Shown here in pieces: positions 8,685-17,821 of a DNA stretch of 64,000 nt; the stretch's first letter is position 1; the number at the start of each line of letters is the position of its first letter. The translations under genes and the position numbers were made by a program. The stretch covers positions 28,457 to 92,456 of the forward strand of contig JANQQF010000030.1 of NCBI GenBank assembly GCA_028285035.1. Reading direction: 5' to 3'. The notes below the pieces were generated by a model, which was not told where the DNA came from, made no database searches, and saw nothing but the letters and a program-made list of their open reading frames with translations. Source of the DNA: Phycisphaerae bacterium (GTDB taxonomy: Bacteria > Chloroflexota > Anaerolineae > 4572-78 > J111).

Positions 8685-9731
8685 ATGACGCACAATTTAA
8701 AGCAGTTACAAGTACGAGGAACCTACTTCGAAGTAGGACAGGCAATTGGTCAGCATTGCGCCGAGCAAATCCATGCTTCGCTCGATAGCTATCCCTTTTT
8801 TCAGCAAGAACTGATACCCTATCATCGCTCTGAGGCAGGGCAACTTCGATATGAGCAATTTTTGGAGCTGAATCAGGCCCAGTATCCAGAATATATTGCC
8901 GAATTGGAAGGCTTGGCTAATGGGGCGCAACGGCCATTTGAGGAGCTTTTTCTGCTCAACCTGCGGGGGGAGTATCGTGATTTTTTCCATCAATTTCAGT
9001 CCCACGGCTGTGCGGATTGTGCTGTTGTAACGGATGAACTGGCGATGATCGGGCACAATGAGGATGCAGCCCCAGAATTTGCGGGACAAATGTATCTGGT
9101 CCAGGCGGATATTCCGGACAAGCCTGAATTTACGGCCTTGACCTATCCTGGCTTTCTTTGTGGCAATGCGTTTGGTTTTAATGATCGGGGTATCTGTTTT
9201 GCCGTTGATAACGTTCGCCCACTTTCCTCTGAACCTGGCTTGGCCCGTCATTTTGTGGCTCGATCCTTGCTTGAAGCTGAAACGCTCGATGATGCCATCA
9301 TTCGGGTAACAATTGCCGATCAGGCTTCAGGATTCCACTACACGATTGGCTCTGTGACCCGCCGTCGCGTAATTAGTGTTGAAACATCACCCACCAAGTA
9401 TTCGATTTCCGAGATCGAGGATGGCTTTTTTCACGCCAATCACTATTGTAGTCTGGAGAAAATTGAGCAAGTCGTTGATGAGTCGAGTGAAGCTCGCTTG
9501 AGTCGAGGCTTGGAACTCATTGAAAACAATCTGCCCACAATTCAAGCTGAGTTGCTGGCTATCTTGGGAGATCAATCGCATCCCACGCATCCAATTTATG
9601 GCTCCGAAACGACCCTTAACCCGCTACTAACCCACTTCATCGTGCTTTTTGATCTCGACCAAAGCCAAGCCCTCATCTATAACGGGCATCCCTCTGATGA
9701 TGCAACCGAATGTATTGAGTTTTCGATTTAA
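8685..9731 (+). CDS. C45-family acyltransferase/hydrolase (Ntn fold, penicillin acyltransferase-like)
   Basis: 348 residues. The N-terminal block LQVRGTYFEVGQAIGQHC and the junction HGCADCAVV followed by MIGHNEDA match the C45 (acyl-CoA:6-aminopenicillanate acyltransferase) family, where the chain self-cleaves before a Cys. Here C109, after G108, is the expected nucleophile. A C-terminal HFIVLFDLDQSQALIYNG block also fits. Such enzymes transfer or hydrolyse acyl groups on amines; the substrate is unknown. It begins a three-gene operon with an aminotransferase (16-nt gap) and a Rieske oxygenase, just behind an amino-acid/amide type transporter, which suggests work on an N-acyl or peptide-like compound. 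Confidence 0.8.
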   Translation: MTHNLKQLQVRGTYFEVGQAIGQHCAEQIHASLDSYPFFQQELIPYHRSEAGQLRYEQFLELNQAQYPEYIAELEGLANGAQRPFEELFLLNLRGEYRDFFHQFQSHGCADCAVVTDELAMIGHNEDAAPEFAGQMYLVQADIPDKPEFTALTYPGFLCGNAFGFNDRGICFAVDNVRPLSSEPGLARHFVARSLLEAETLDDAIIRVTIADQASGFHYTIGSVTRRRVISVETSPTKYSISEIEDGFFHANHYCSLEKIEQVVDESSEARLSRGLELIENNLPTIQAELLAILGDQSHPTHPIYGSETTLNPLLTHFIVLFDLDQSQALIYNGHPSDDATECIEFSI

Positions 9732-9747
9732 TCAGCAAAAAAATGAG

Positions 9748-11040
9748 ATGTCAATTAAACAACCCTTAAAACAATCCTCAACGCTGGCGATTAATACCAA
9801 AATCAATGCAATGATGGCTGCTGGGCAGCCTGTGTTTCATCTTGGTTTTGGGGAGGCTCGTTTTCCGGTGCATCCCAAAATTTTGGCTGCCTTTCGAGAA
9901 AACGCGACAGCCCGCTCTTATTTACCTGTGGCTGGGCTACCTGAATTGCGAGAAAAAATTGCAATATACTATCAACACAAATTTCAAATTGGGGCTGCTG
10001 CCGATCAAATCATTGTGGGGAGCGGAAGCAAGAGCCTTCTCTTTGCCGCCCTGCAAGTATTGGAGGGTGATTTGCTCCTGCCGTCCCCCTCGTGGGTCAG
10101 TTACGATAAACAAGCCTACTTGATTGGCAAGGCGGTCAGTTGGATTCCGACCGATCTTGCCAACAACTACTGTATGACCGCTTCAGATTTTCAGGCGGGT
10201 ATTCAGGCGGCCAGAGGCTCTGGTCAATCTCCTGGTGTAATTGTCCTGAATACGCCCAACAATCCCTCTGGGGTGATGTACCCCCCTGAACTTCTGGCTG
10301 AACTCGCTGAGGTTGCCAAAGCTGAGAATATCATCATCATCAGTGATGAAATTTATGCCCAAACCGCCTACGGTGATGTGCCACATCAGTCGATTGCTAC
10401 GATGTATCCTGAAGGGACGATTGTTACAGGGGGACTGAGTAAGCATCTTTCGCTCGGTGGCTGGCGGTTGGGGATGGCGATTTTACCACCGACCGATTTT
10501 GGGAAGGCTATACATAGCAGCATGACGGCTGTGGCTAGCAATATTTGGACTACCGCTGCGGCTCCAGTGCAATATGCAGCCTTGGTGGCTTATAGCGATG
10601 ATCCGGAAATCGATGCCTATGTAGACACCTGCGCCACAATTCACGGCTACGTTACGGGCTATCTGTACGAGCAATTCCAACAGATGAATGTGCCCTGCCC
10701 AAAGCCCTCTGGCGGGTTTTATCTCTACCCCGATTTTAGCCCGTGGCGAGCGGTATTAGCAGACCGCCACAATGTCCACACCAGCTTCGACCTAGCCAAC
10801 TTTTTGCTTGATGAAGAGGGTATTGCCACCCTCCCTGGAGGCGATTTTGGTGCGCCTGGCACGGCCTTGACCCTACGGATGGCTACCAGTTATCTCTATG
10901 CCTTGACGGATACCGAGGGCGATCAATTATTTGAGCTATTTGCCCAGAACTTGCCTCGCGATGAATTTTTGCAGGCCGCGTGTCCGAAAGTACTTGAAGT
11001 GGGCGAGCGGTTTAAGACGTTAGTTGAAGGTTTAAACTAA
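9748..11040 (+). CDS. Class I/II PLP-dependent aminotransferase
   Basis: 430 residues, fold type I. Visible motifs are NTPNNPSG (168-175), the PLP-contacting SDEIYAQ (D200, Y203), and the Schiff-base lysine K232 in TGGLSKHLSLGGWRLGM, with R240 following. The overall pattern is that of AspC/aromatic aminotransferase subgroup I-gamma enzymes. It would move an amino group between an amino acid and a 2-oxo acid in the cytosol; the substrate is not decided by the sequence. I placed the start at the ATG at 9748, 16 nt after the previous stop; upstream in-frame ATGs lie inside the previous gene and would add an unmatched stretch. The ribosome site is weak, so translational coupling is likely. Confidence 0.88.
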   Translation: MSIKQPLKQSSTLAINTKINAMMAAGQPVFHLGFGEARFPVHPKILAAFRENATARSYLPVAGLPELREKIAIYYQHKFQIGAAADQIIVGSGSKSLLFAALQVLEGDLLLPSPSWVSYDKQAYLIGKAVSWIPTDLANNYCMTASDFQAGIQAARGSGQSPGVIVLNTPNNPSGVMYPPELLAELAEVAKAENIIIISDEIYAQTAYGDVPHQSIATMYPEGTIVTGGLSKHLSLGGWRLGMAILPPTDFGKAIHSSMTAVASNIWTTAAAPVQYAALVAYSDDPEIDAYVDTCATIHGYVTGYLYEQFQQMNVPCPKPSGGFYLYPDFSPWRAVLADRHNVHTSFDLANFLLDEEGIATLPGGDFGAPGTALTLRMATSYLYALTDTEGDQLFELFAQNLPRDEFLQAACPKVLEVGERFKTLVEGLN

Positions 11041-11052
11041 AAAGGCTCGGAT

Positions 11053-12021
11053 ATGATTGATGACCCAGTATTGATCAATGACTGGCATCCTGTGGCTAGT
11101 CTTGCCCAATTGAAACACCAGAATATTTTGGCTGTTCGTTTGTTAGGAGAAGATATCGTCATTTGGCAGACAGATGAACAGGTGTTGGCCTGGCAGGATT
11201 TATGCATCCATCGTGGCACCCGATTATCGCTTGGGACGGTCAAGGATGACGTGCTGGCCTGTCCTTATCATGGCTGGACTTATGATGCAACCGGGCGATG
11301 TATTCACATTCCCGCACATCCCGAGCAGACACCCCCTGAGAAAGCTCAAGCTAAATCATATCAGGCGAGAATTGGCTACGATTTAGTTTGGGTTTCACTG
11401 GGCGAACCAACTCATGATTTACCCTCTTTTCCCGAATGGGACAAAGATGAGTATCGCAAGCTGTTGTGTGGCCCGTATCCTGTTCAAGCGAGTGGACCAC
11501 GCATTGTTGAGAATTTTTTGGATATCGCCCACTTTCCCTTTGTGCACGAAGGGATTTTGGGAGATCAGGCCCATCCTGAAATTGAGGATTATGAGGCTCA
11601 GATTGACCCCGAGGGCGTAATTGCTACGGGGGTGCGGGTGTATCAGCCCGACCCTTACGGTACCGGCCAAGGCGATACTGTGGCCTATACTTACAAAGCG
11701 CTACGACCACTAACGGCCTACCTCTTGAAAGAGTCGGTTGGCCCCAGCTTTTCCATTCTATTGATGATCACCCCCCACGAAACTGTTGAGAGTTCAGCTT
11801 GGATGTGGATGACGATGAATTATGGGCATGACATCCCGGCGGATGAATTGATTGCTTGGCAAGATGAGATTTTCTCCCAAGACCAGCCCATTCTGGAGTC
11901 ACAACGCCCCGAATTACTCCCGCTTGATCTGCAAGCCGAACTACACCTCCGTAGTGATCGATTAGCCATCGCCTATCGACAGTGGCTAAATGAACTGGGT
12001 TTGACGTTTGGGGCGGTGTAA
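11053..12021 (+). CDS. Rieske non-haem iron oxygenase, alpha-subunit type
   Basis: 322 residues. The Rieske cluster ligands are C51-X-H53 (CIHRGT) and C70-X2-H73 (CPYHGWTYD). The mononuclear iron site is NFLDIAHFPFVH, giving D157, H160 and H165. The C-terminal part (DQPILESQRPE and ELHLRSDRLAIAYRQWL) is typical of the vanillate demethylase/phenoxybenzoate dioxygenase branch. Such enzymes hydroxylate or O/N-dealkylate aromatic or other substrates and need a ferredoxin reductase partner, which is not encoded nearby. It lies 12 nt after the aminotransferase, so it is the third gene of that operon. The gene on the other strand ends only 27 bp away. Confidence 0.9.
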   Translation: MIDDPVLINDWHPVASLAQLKHQNILAVRLLGEDIVIWQTDEQVLAWQDLCIHRGTRLSLGTVKDDVLACPYHGWTYDATGRCIHIPAHPEQTPPEKAQAKSYQARIGYDLVWVSLGEPTHDLPSFPEWDKDEYRKLLCGPYPVQASGPRIVENFLDIAHFPFVHEGILGDQAHPEIEDYEAQIDPEGVIATGVRVYQPDPYGTGQGDTVAYTYKALRPLTAYLLKESVGPSFSILLMITPHETVESSAWMWMTMNYGHDIPADELIAWQDEIFSQDQPILESQRPELLPLDLQAELHLRSDRLAIAYRQWLNELGLTFGAV

Positions 12022-12047
12022 TAAACCTAACTAACCGGAATACAAAG

Positions 12048-13640
12048 CTATGTTCCCCCAACCCTGCTCACTTCCCAAACAATTGTTGGTCGCGCTCCGA
12101 AATCTAATTCCCAGCCCGAATAATGAAATACTGGCTCAAAGCGATAACCGTCTTGCTCAAATACTTGTTGATGGGCCATCTGCGGCCAGATCTGCCCGAC
12201 AAATGTATAAGAAACGTCTTCCCATAAAATATAGCGGATGTTATGTTTTTCAATGGCAGCTAGAGCGGTCGTAAGGGTACTATCCTTAAATCGTGCTTCG
12301 ATTGGTAAAAGGAGGTCGGATGAAAAAAAACGATCTGGCTCCAGATTGCTGTGATAGATGGCGAGCGGGGCATCGACCCAAAAATTATATTGATTGTCAA
12401 CAGATGTAAGTTGGCCTAAATATTCACCTGCCGTTTTTTCTGGGGCAAGAATATACGCTCTATCAGAAAACTCGGGTAGTTGGTTAACCATTGAAGTCAG
12501 CAGCAACAAGGCGTAAGCCCCAATAGACATTGAGCGTAAGTCTCGATGACGAATGGCTGCAACGATCAATGTCCCGACTCCAACCAAGATAGGCAGGGTG
12601 ATTAAGATGTATCGAGGATCTGGTCCTGGTAGATAGCCAGCAATAAAACTTCGACCTAAGATCAACCAGTGAATTCCAAGCACGGTGACTAATAGCCATC
12701 CCTCTTTCGTAAAACGATAGCGCCATCTAAAAAAGGTGATGCCGGTCATTAGGATGATCAGGGCTACGCCCACTATCATCAGGGTTGGGTAAGCCTGATT
12801 TATGGTTCTCAGCAGGGTTTCTATGTTGACAAGCCTGATTCCAGCCCCTGTTTCAAATTGAGCATCCCAGGCGATTGCCTTAACATAGCGACTCCACCAA
12901 CCCAATATGTGCCCAGTTCGATACCACGACCAAATGGCCCATCCTGCCAAGCCGAGTCCAATCCCGAAACCTAATCGCCAGACAGCGCCCCATTTCTTGT
13001 GCCATACTAGCCAGATCCCCATGCCTCCTAGAAACAAGGTGAGTTCGTGTCGAGTGAGGGTGCTGACTAGGGCGATGACAGGCAATAGGGTTAGTTGATC
13101 TTTTTGTATGGTTAGCAACAAAGCCAAGAGTAATACCCCCGCCAACACTTCTGGCATGTTCATGTGACTATAAGCGATGTGCCAAGGAAGCATGGCTAAG
13201 GTGAGGCCGGCCCCTAGCCCAACCAGCCAATTTTTACTAACCTCACACATCAACCAAGCCAGCAAGCCGCAAGCCAGGGTGCCTAACATCATGTTGGTAA
13301 CGTGCGCAGGGAATAAATCGGATCGGTCCAATATAAACATCGCCAAAGAAATCAGATAGTGATAACTAGGGAGCCAGATCGTCTCCAACCCTTTGTAATC
13401 GGTGTATACCCACTGATTGGTTAGTGTTAACTGACTGATGAGCCAATGATGGTACGAGTCACCCCAAAAATCGGGACCCGCCCAATAGAGATGATAATAT
13501 AGGCGTAGACCAAGGGCGACGATTAAAGATAAGATGATCACAAGCTGGATTTTCTGTTTTTGATTTAGTCCAAAAAGATCTAGCAAGGGTTTTACCTTCT
13601 CTAAAATAGAACCTGATAACAGCTTAAAAGAATAGCCCAC
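12048..13640 (-). CDS. Multi-pass GT-C glycosyltransferase-like membrane protein (PMT/ArnT type)
   Basis: About 530 residues with around eleven hydrophobic helices. WAGPDFWGDSYHHWLI after the first helix is an acidic first-loop motif like those of lipid-phosphate-sugar dependent glycosyltransferases (GT-C). A soluble C-terminal part follows (EHNIRYILWEDVSYTF). It probably moves a sugar from a polyprenyl phosphate carrier outside the membrane; acceptor unknown. The start is uncertain: the GTG at 13640 lies within a hairpin (13635-13663), whereas a TTG at 13586, preceded by GAGAAGG, would begin just before the first helix and clear the hairpin. Nothing nearby names its pathway. Confidence 0.75.
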   Translation of the reverse strand: MGYSFKLLSGSILEKVKPLLDLFGLNQKQKIQLVIILSLIVALGLRLYYHLYWAGPDFWGDSYHHWLISQLTLTNQWVYTDYKGLETIWLPSYHYLISLAMFILDRSDLFPAHVTNMMLGTLACGLLAWLMCEVSKNWLVGLGAGLTLAMLPWHIAYSHMNMPEVLAGVLLLALLLTIQKDQLTLLPVIALVSTLTRHELTLFLGGMGIWLVWHKKWGAVWRLGFGIGLGLAGWAIWSWYRTGHILGWWSRYVKAIAWDAQFETGAGIRLVNIETLLRTINQAYPTLMIVGVALIILMTGITFFRWRYRFTKEGWLLVTVLGIHWLILGRSFIAGYLPGPDPRYILITLPILVGVGTLIVAAIRHRDLRSMSIGAYALLLLTSMVNQLPEFSDRAYILAPEKTAGEYLGQLTSVDNQYNFWVDAPLAIYHSNLEPDRFFSSDLLLPIEARFKDSTLTTALAAIEKHNIRYILWEDVSYTFVGQIWPQMAHQQVFEQDGYRFEPVFHYSGWELDFGARPTIVWEVSRVGGT

Positions 13641-13663
13641 GGTTTCTCTAAAGAAACTGTGGG
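13635..13663 (-). terminator. Hairpin, probable terminator of the M23 peptidase gene
   Basis: GCCCACGGTTTC and GAAACTGTGGGC form a stem of about 12 bp with one mismatch. TATTCTTTT follows on the minus strand and CTGTTTTTC on the plus strand. It lies about 95 nt beyond the stop of the minus-strand M23 gene and at the nominal start of the next minus-strand gene. Confidence 0.6.
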
Positions 13664-13757
13664 CCTGTTTTTCTTTATTCCAATAACTTTATGTCAGCAT
13701 CCTGCAAACGTAAAGAGATGATAAAGTCAAATCGAGAAGGTAACCAACCAGCCTATA

Positions 13758-15170
13758 TCACTCACCACCCTCTCCTTGGGGCGCATCACCTTCAGCCTCA
13801 GACTCTTCCGTTGCGGGTATATCCTCAGCAGGGGCTGTCGCTTCCGCTTCAGCCTCTGGGGTTGATGTTGGCGTTCTTGGCGGGGGAGGTGGCTCTGTTT
13901 GATCAAAGAGAATGAAGCTGGTCCTTGCACTCTCGACCGTGACAGGCAAGGTCAGACGGCGGCCATCGTACGACGTTTTGAGCAGATACTCGCCAGCGGG
14001 AACATCACTAAAGGTGAAGGTCTCGACAAAACTATCATCGGCATTGACCTCGTTATCGGGGTAAGTAAAGGTTTGCCGCCAGAATTTTCCAGGCTCGCTG
14101 GCTCGATGAAGTGTGACCAATTGTTGGGGCACAAAGTAATCTTGATAATCAATCACGCGCCCGGCGATAACCCCAAAACCACTGTCGGGAATAATCCACA
14201 AATCGGGATTTCGGGTATGCGAATACGTATTTGCCCCAGCTCGTATTTCCAAATGCAGATGCGGTCCCAAGGCCACACCCAATTGACCCACCTCGGCGAT
14301 AACCTCGCCCTGCCGCACAGGCTGCCCAACACTCACCCACAACTTTGAAACGTGCCCGTATAGACTGTAAACCGGCTGGTCATTCCATCGTTGATCGTGC
14401 TCAATGACAACGGCTTGTCCATAAAAATCGGGCCACGGACCGAGAATATTGTTTTCATCATCCAGCCCGGCATGGACAACAATGCCATCGCCAATAGCTA
14501 TAATCGGTGTACCCTGTGGGTTCTGAATGTCAACGCCATAATGCCAAAAATATTGGCCGCGACCATTTGTGCCATAGGGGTAGTAGTAACTGCCCCAGGT
14601 GTTGTGGGCATCGGTAAAGGGGCGGGTGAACCAGAGGTGATCCTTGGCCTGGGCGTAGTCAGGAATGTCGGTTGGTACTAAAATTGTCCGAGGTACAGGT
14701 GTCGGGGTGATGGTTGGCGTCGGCGTATTGACTGGGGTGATGACATCCGTATCGGTAATCAAGGTGCTATCAGTCAACACGGGAGTTGTCACAATCGTGG
14801 TTGGTTCCAACGCAACTGTCGTTACGGTCAAAGCGGTCGTGTCTGTAATCGCTGGTGTGAATGTTGCGGTGGGTGGCGGGGGTGCAACAGTAGGTGTTTC
14901 CGTTTCAGTAGCGGTAGCGGTTGGTGTGTCGGTCGCTGTTGCTGTTTTGGTTGGCGTTGAGGTCCGAGTCGGCGTATCTGTTGGCGCACGAGTGAACGTT
15001 GCTGTTGAGGTATTTGTTACCTTTTTGGTTGGCGTTTTGGTCGGTGTGGCGGTGGCCGCAGTGGCAACTGATTGATTACGTTGATTGATGCCAATGATGA
15101 CCAAGGCCCCAATCACCAAAACCACGCCAACAATCAGCCCAATTACAGCTGGGGGAATTTTGTTAAACAT
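13758..15170 (-). CDS. Membrane-anchored M23 (LytM) metallopeptidase with Thr-Pro linker
   Basis: 470 residues. One N-terminal helix (about 7-27) anchors it outward. A long Thr/Pro/Ser linker (about 35-165) follows, then an M23 domain (about 195-320): H210-X3-D214 in WHYGVDIQ, H273, and the H304-X-H306 pair in GPHLHLEIR, so the Zn site and catalytic residues are complete. A small beta-rich domain (about 330-430) and an acidic Pro/Glu/Ala tail end the protein. M23 peptidases cut peptidoglycan cross-bridges, acting outside the membrane. The two-gene minus-strand neighbourhood with the FHA-propeller protein (29-bp gap) suggests one transcript. The strong antisense open frame here is only a reflection of the Thr-Pro codons. 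Confidence 0.88.
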   Translation of the reverse strand: MFNKIPPAVIGLIVGVVLVIGALVIIGINQRNQSVATAATATPTKTPTKKVTNTSTATFTRAPTDTPTRTSTPTKTATATDTPTATATETETPTVAPPPPTATFTPAITDTTALTVTTVALEPTTIVTTPVLTDSTLITDTDVITPVNTPTPTITPTPVPRTILVPTDIPDYAQAKDHLWFTRPFTDAHNTWGSYYYPYGTNGRGQYFWHYGVDIQNPQGTPIIAIGDGIVVHAGLDDENNILGPWPDFYGQAVVIEHDQRWNDQPVYSLYGHVSKLWVSVGQPVRQGEVIAEVGQLGVALGPHLHLEIRAGANTYSHTRNPDLWIIPDSGFGVIAGRVIDYQDYFVPQQLVTLHRASEPGKFWRQTFTYPDNEVNADDSFVETFTFSDVPAGEYLLKTSYDGRRLTLPVTVESARTSFILFDQTEPPPPPRTPTSTPEAEAEATAPAEDIPATEESEAEGDAPQGEGGE

Positions 15171-15199
15171 TTTATCAATCCGAGATCAGGGTCTGGTGT

Positions 15200-17560
15200 C
15201 TAAGGTGCCCAGTCGATGTTTTCTTCTAGCCAACCTTTGCTGTTGCCGATGTCGTGTTGAACAATGCCGTCGATGGGGCCATCCAAGGTAAATAAGCGTC
15301 GCTGGTCACTCCCATCTGGGGCCATACTCCAGATGCCCCACTCCCCGTCCCGGTTAGAGGCAAAGGCGATATGATCACCATCGGGTGACCAAGTTGGCAA
15401 GCCATCACTGGCATCATCATTCGTCAAGGCTTCGAGATTTTGACCATCAAGATCCATTCGATAAATTTCCCAATCGCCACTTCGTTCAGACATAAAGACG
15501 ATGGTTTCACCATCTGGCGAAATTTCAGGATTAATGTCGGATGGTTGATCAGTCAGTAGAGAAAAACTGCCATCACGGTGTCCTAATTTTATGCCGCAGG
15601 TGCCGCCCACACAACTGCTGTAAACGAACTGTTGGCCATCAGGTGCCCATTTGGGGGCAAGCCCCTGAATCGGCACTCCGTCTCGACGCATGAGCTGTCC
15701 TTCACCATCTAACACCATATAAAGTGCGGGTTGTTCTCCCCCAGACCGCGAGTAGTAAATGATCGTTCCATCAGGCGAAAATTGAGGCCGAGCTGACTCA
15801 AAGAACAAATCAAAGCCCCATTCATCCTCACTGCCAATCTTTTTGGCGAATACACCGCGTTTATCCCTTTGCCAAGAGCGATAGCCAAAATCTGTGCCAT
15901 CTGGGTTAAAGGTGGGTTGGCTGGCTTCAGCCTGGACGAGTTCTAAATTTCTGCCATCATTCACATCAGCTGCATAAACATCATACATCCCTCGTTCTGC
16001 ATCATAAACCGGGAAGATAATGCGTCCCTCTAACCGATCTTGTCCACGAGCCAACGGCTGATCACGTGACGCGTATGAGGGGAGTGGTACTGGCGTTGGG
16101 GTAGGTGCTGAATCATCTTGGGCTGTCAGATCATTGGTTTCCGTTTCGGCTTGGGCAATAGGCTCGGCTTCTTCTTCGACCGCTTCCTCCTCAACCTCTA
16201 TCTCAGCAATAGCCTCTTCATCATGCTCATCAACGATGAACTCTTCTTCGGCAACTGCTTCTTCACCTACTGTATCTGAAGCTGGCTCTGGTGTTTCTGT
16301 GGGGGCGGAAGCCAGTGTACTGGCTGGTCGAGTGACGGTTGGAATCAACACGATTTCTTGATCTTCAGGGGTCCAAAACTTGAGATTGTCGTAGCTAACC
16401 CACATGTAGGGTTCATTAAAGGTACTGGCAAAAAAGCCAAAGGTGCCCGTTTTCAATGAGTCATCGGTTGTGGTGGTTAAAACTTGTCCATTTGCTTTTA
16501 ATGTAATTTCTGAGCCAATCACCGAGACACCGATCAGGTTGGTATCAGGGCTGATATGCGGCGAGGCGGTCCAATCTACCAAAGTGACCCATTCGCCATC
16601 AATAAACTTGCTCAGAAGATAAAATCCGTCGCCGGAGATGTCATAACGATAGAAGTTGTTGCGGTCTTGAAAGTGAAATAGTAAGCCATAACTATTGGTT
16701 TCGCCGCCGTCTTCCCTCCTCGCCTCGACTTCAAGATCAAAATCACCCACAACTCGATTAGACAAGCCCCACGCAATCAGGTTGCTGGTACGAACTTCAA
16801 TTTGATAACGATTGTTGCCATACTGTTTTGAGGTATGGGTATCGGAGGCGTCATCCCATCCCCCAAATGAGTCGCTAAAATCGTCTTCGTAAACCAAAAC
16901 TAAATCTGATGAGGATGGTTCTTCTGCTGGGTCAGCTTCATCCGTGGCTTCATTTGAAACCTCTTCTGTTGGCTCTGGCACTATTTCTGACGTAGCTTCT
17001 GCAACAGGCGTTTCCCCTCCAGCCGGGTCAAAGCTACCCACAAGGAAAAATACCAGAATGCCTGCGGCTAAACAGAGCAAGATCACAAAACCACCAATAA
17101 TGAAAAATAGACGAGAGTTTCCCTGTTGTTGAGGCGCAGGGGCTGGAGCGATAGCTGGAAGCGGTGCGGCGACAGGAGCTTCTTTTTTGATCGGTTTCCC
17201 CGCCATAGTTCGATCGCTGTGGAAGGCTGGATTTGTAAATACCAGCTCTACCTCACCTAAGCGAACACGATCTTCATGTTGTAGGGCGATCGGCTGGTTA
17301 ATTTGCTCATCATTGACAAAGGTATGATTTGAGCTACCCAAGTCGGTGATTAGCCATTGCCCATTTTCCAAATGAATTTGGGCGTGATAGCGAGACATCT
17401 TGGGATTAACGATAGTGATATCGTTGTCCAGCTCGCGCCCGAGGCGGGTTGTCATTTTTACAGAAAACGTTTGGCCAGCATCCTCACCCGTTGTAATCTC
17501 TAGTTTTGGTGTGGCTGTTGGTTGTGCTTGGGTAGGCTGACCATGTAAATCCTTATCCAT
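15200..17560 (-). CDS. FHA domain - membrane helix - LamG-like - TolB/PD40 propeller protein
   Basis: 786 residues. Cytoplasmic FHA domain at about 20-105, with the phosphothreonine-binding pattern LGRELDNDITI, SRYHAQI and SSNHTFVND. A Pro/Ala stretch leads to one membrane helix (about 153-174). An acidic linker, then a concanavalin-like module (about 225-400, starting EDDFSDSFGGW), a Thr/Glu-rich spacer, and at least four PD40/WD40-like blades (SPDGTIIYYSRSG, APDGQQFVYSS, SPDGETIVFMSERSG, SPDGDHIAFASNRDG). It should recognise a phosphoprotein inside and a carbohydrate or protein outside. The ATG at 17560 is better placed than one at 17566 relative to AAAGGC. It is co-oriented with the M23 peptidase gene, so a cell-envelope sensing or assembly role is plausible. 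Confidence 0.85.
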   Translation of the reverse strand: MDKDLHGQPTQAQPTATPKLEITTGEDAGQTFSVKMTTRLGRELDNDITIVNPKMSRYHAQIHLENGQWLITDLGSSNHTFVNDEQINQPIALQHEDRVRLGEVELVFTNPAFHSDRTMAGKPIKKEAPVAAPLPAIAPAPAPQQQGNSRLFFIIGGFVILLCLAAGILVFFLVGSFDPAGGETPVAEATSEIVPEPTEEVSNEATDEADPAEEPSSSDLVLVYEDDFSDSFGGWDDASDTHTSKQYGNNRYQIEVRTSNLIAWGLSNRVVGDFDLEVEARREDGGETNSYGLLFHFQDRNNFYRYDISGDGFYLLSKFIDGEWVTLVDWTASPHISPDTNLIGVSVIGSEITLKANGQVLTTTTDDSLKTGTFGFFASTFNEPYMWVSYDNLKFWTPEDQEIVLIPTVTRPASTLASAPTETPEPASDTVGEEAVAEEEFIVDEHDEEAIAEIEVEEEAVEEEAEPIAQAETETNDLTAQDDSAPTPTPVPLPSYASRDQPLARGQDRLEGRIIFPVYDAERGMYDVYAADVNDGRNLELVQAEASQPTFNPDGTDFGYRSWQRDKRGVFAKKIGSEDEWGFDLFFESARPQFSPDGTIIYYSRSGGEQPALYMVLDGEGQLMRRDGVPIQGLAPKWAPDGQQFVYSSCVGGTCGIKLGHRDGSFSLLTDQPSDINPEISPDGETIVFMSERSGDWEIYRMDLDGQNLEALTNDDASDGLPTWSPDGDHIAFASNRDGEWGIWSMAPDGSDQRRLFTLDGPIDGIVQHDIGNSKGWLEENIDWAP

Positions 17561-17610
17561 AAACATTGCCTTTGCAAAATTACGTCAATCTTCTTTAAAG
17601 AGTTATAAAC

Positions 17611-17646
17611 AAAAAAAGGGATAACCTTTATCAGAATGGATATCCC
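17611..17646 (-). terminator. Hairpin plus T run between a promoter and the FHA-propeller gene
   Basis: On the minus strand GGGATATCC pairs with GGTTATCCC and is followed by seven T. It could end readthrough from the MaoC gene. However, it starts only a few bases after the predicted start site of the promoter at 17657-17685, so it may also act as an attenuator. Confidence 0.7.
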
Positions 17647-17656
17647 ACAACGTGCA

Positions 17657-17685
17657 ATTATAGCAGAGCGACAAAGTCGCGTCAA
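17657..17685 (-). promoter_or_regulatory. Sigma-70 type promoter for the FHA-propeller gene
   Basis: Minus strand: TTGACG (17685-17680), 17-bp spacer, TATAAT (17662-17657). The predicted start is near 17650, giving a leader of about 90 nt that begins with the hairpin at 17611-17646. Confidence 0.7.
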
Positions 17686-17745
17686 AGTTGGAAAAAGGGG
17701 GGACAGAGGCAAATAAATCTCAAGGGCACAAACAAATTTTTATTC

Positions 17746-17811
17746 GGAGATTAGAGACTGGTAATTTGAGACTGATATTTCATCTATCTCACTCTCTAAC
17801 CTCTAATCTCC
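17746..17811. repeat. Inverted repeat of the GGAGATTAGAG family
   Basis: GGAGATTAGAG at 17746-17756 pairs perfectly with CTCTAATCTCC at 17801-17811, and weaker GAGACTG/CTCACTCTCTAA pairing continues inward. The 14-mer GGAGATTAGAGACT recurs in inverse orientation at 53831-53844. It lies just past the MaoC stop. Confidence 0.8.
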
Positions 17812-17821
17812 CCATCTTTTT

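Noticed and set aside
14665..15075. Long Val/Gly-rich open frame on the plus strand
   Set aside because: It is the antisense of the Thr-Pro linker of the M23 protein; periodic ACN/CCN codons leave the other strand free of stops. No ribosome site.
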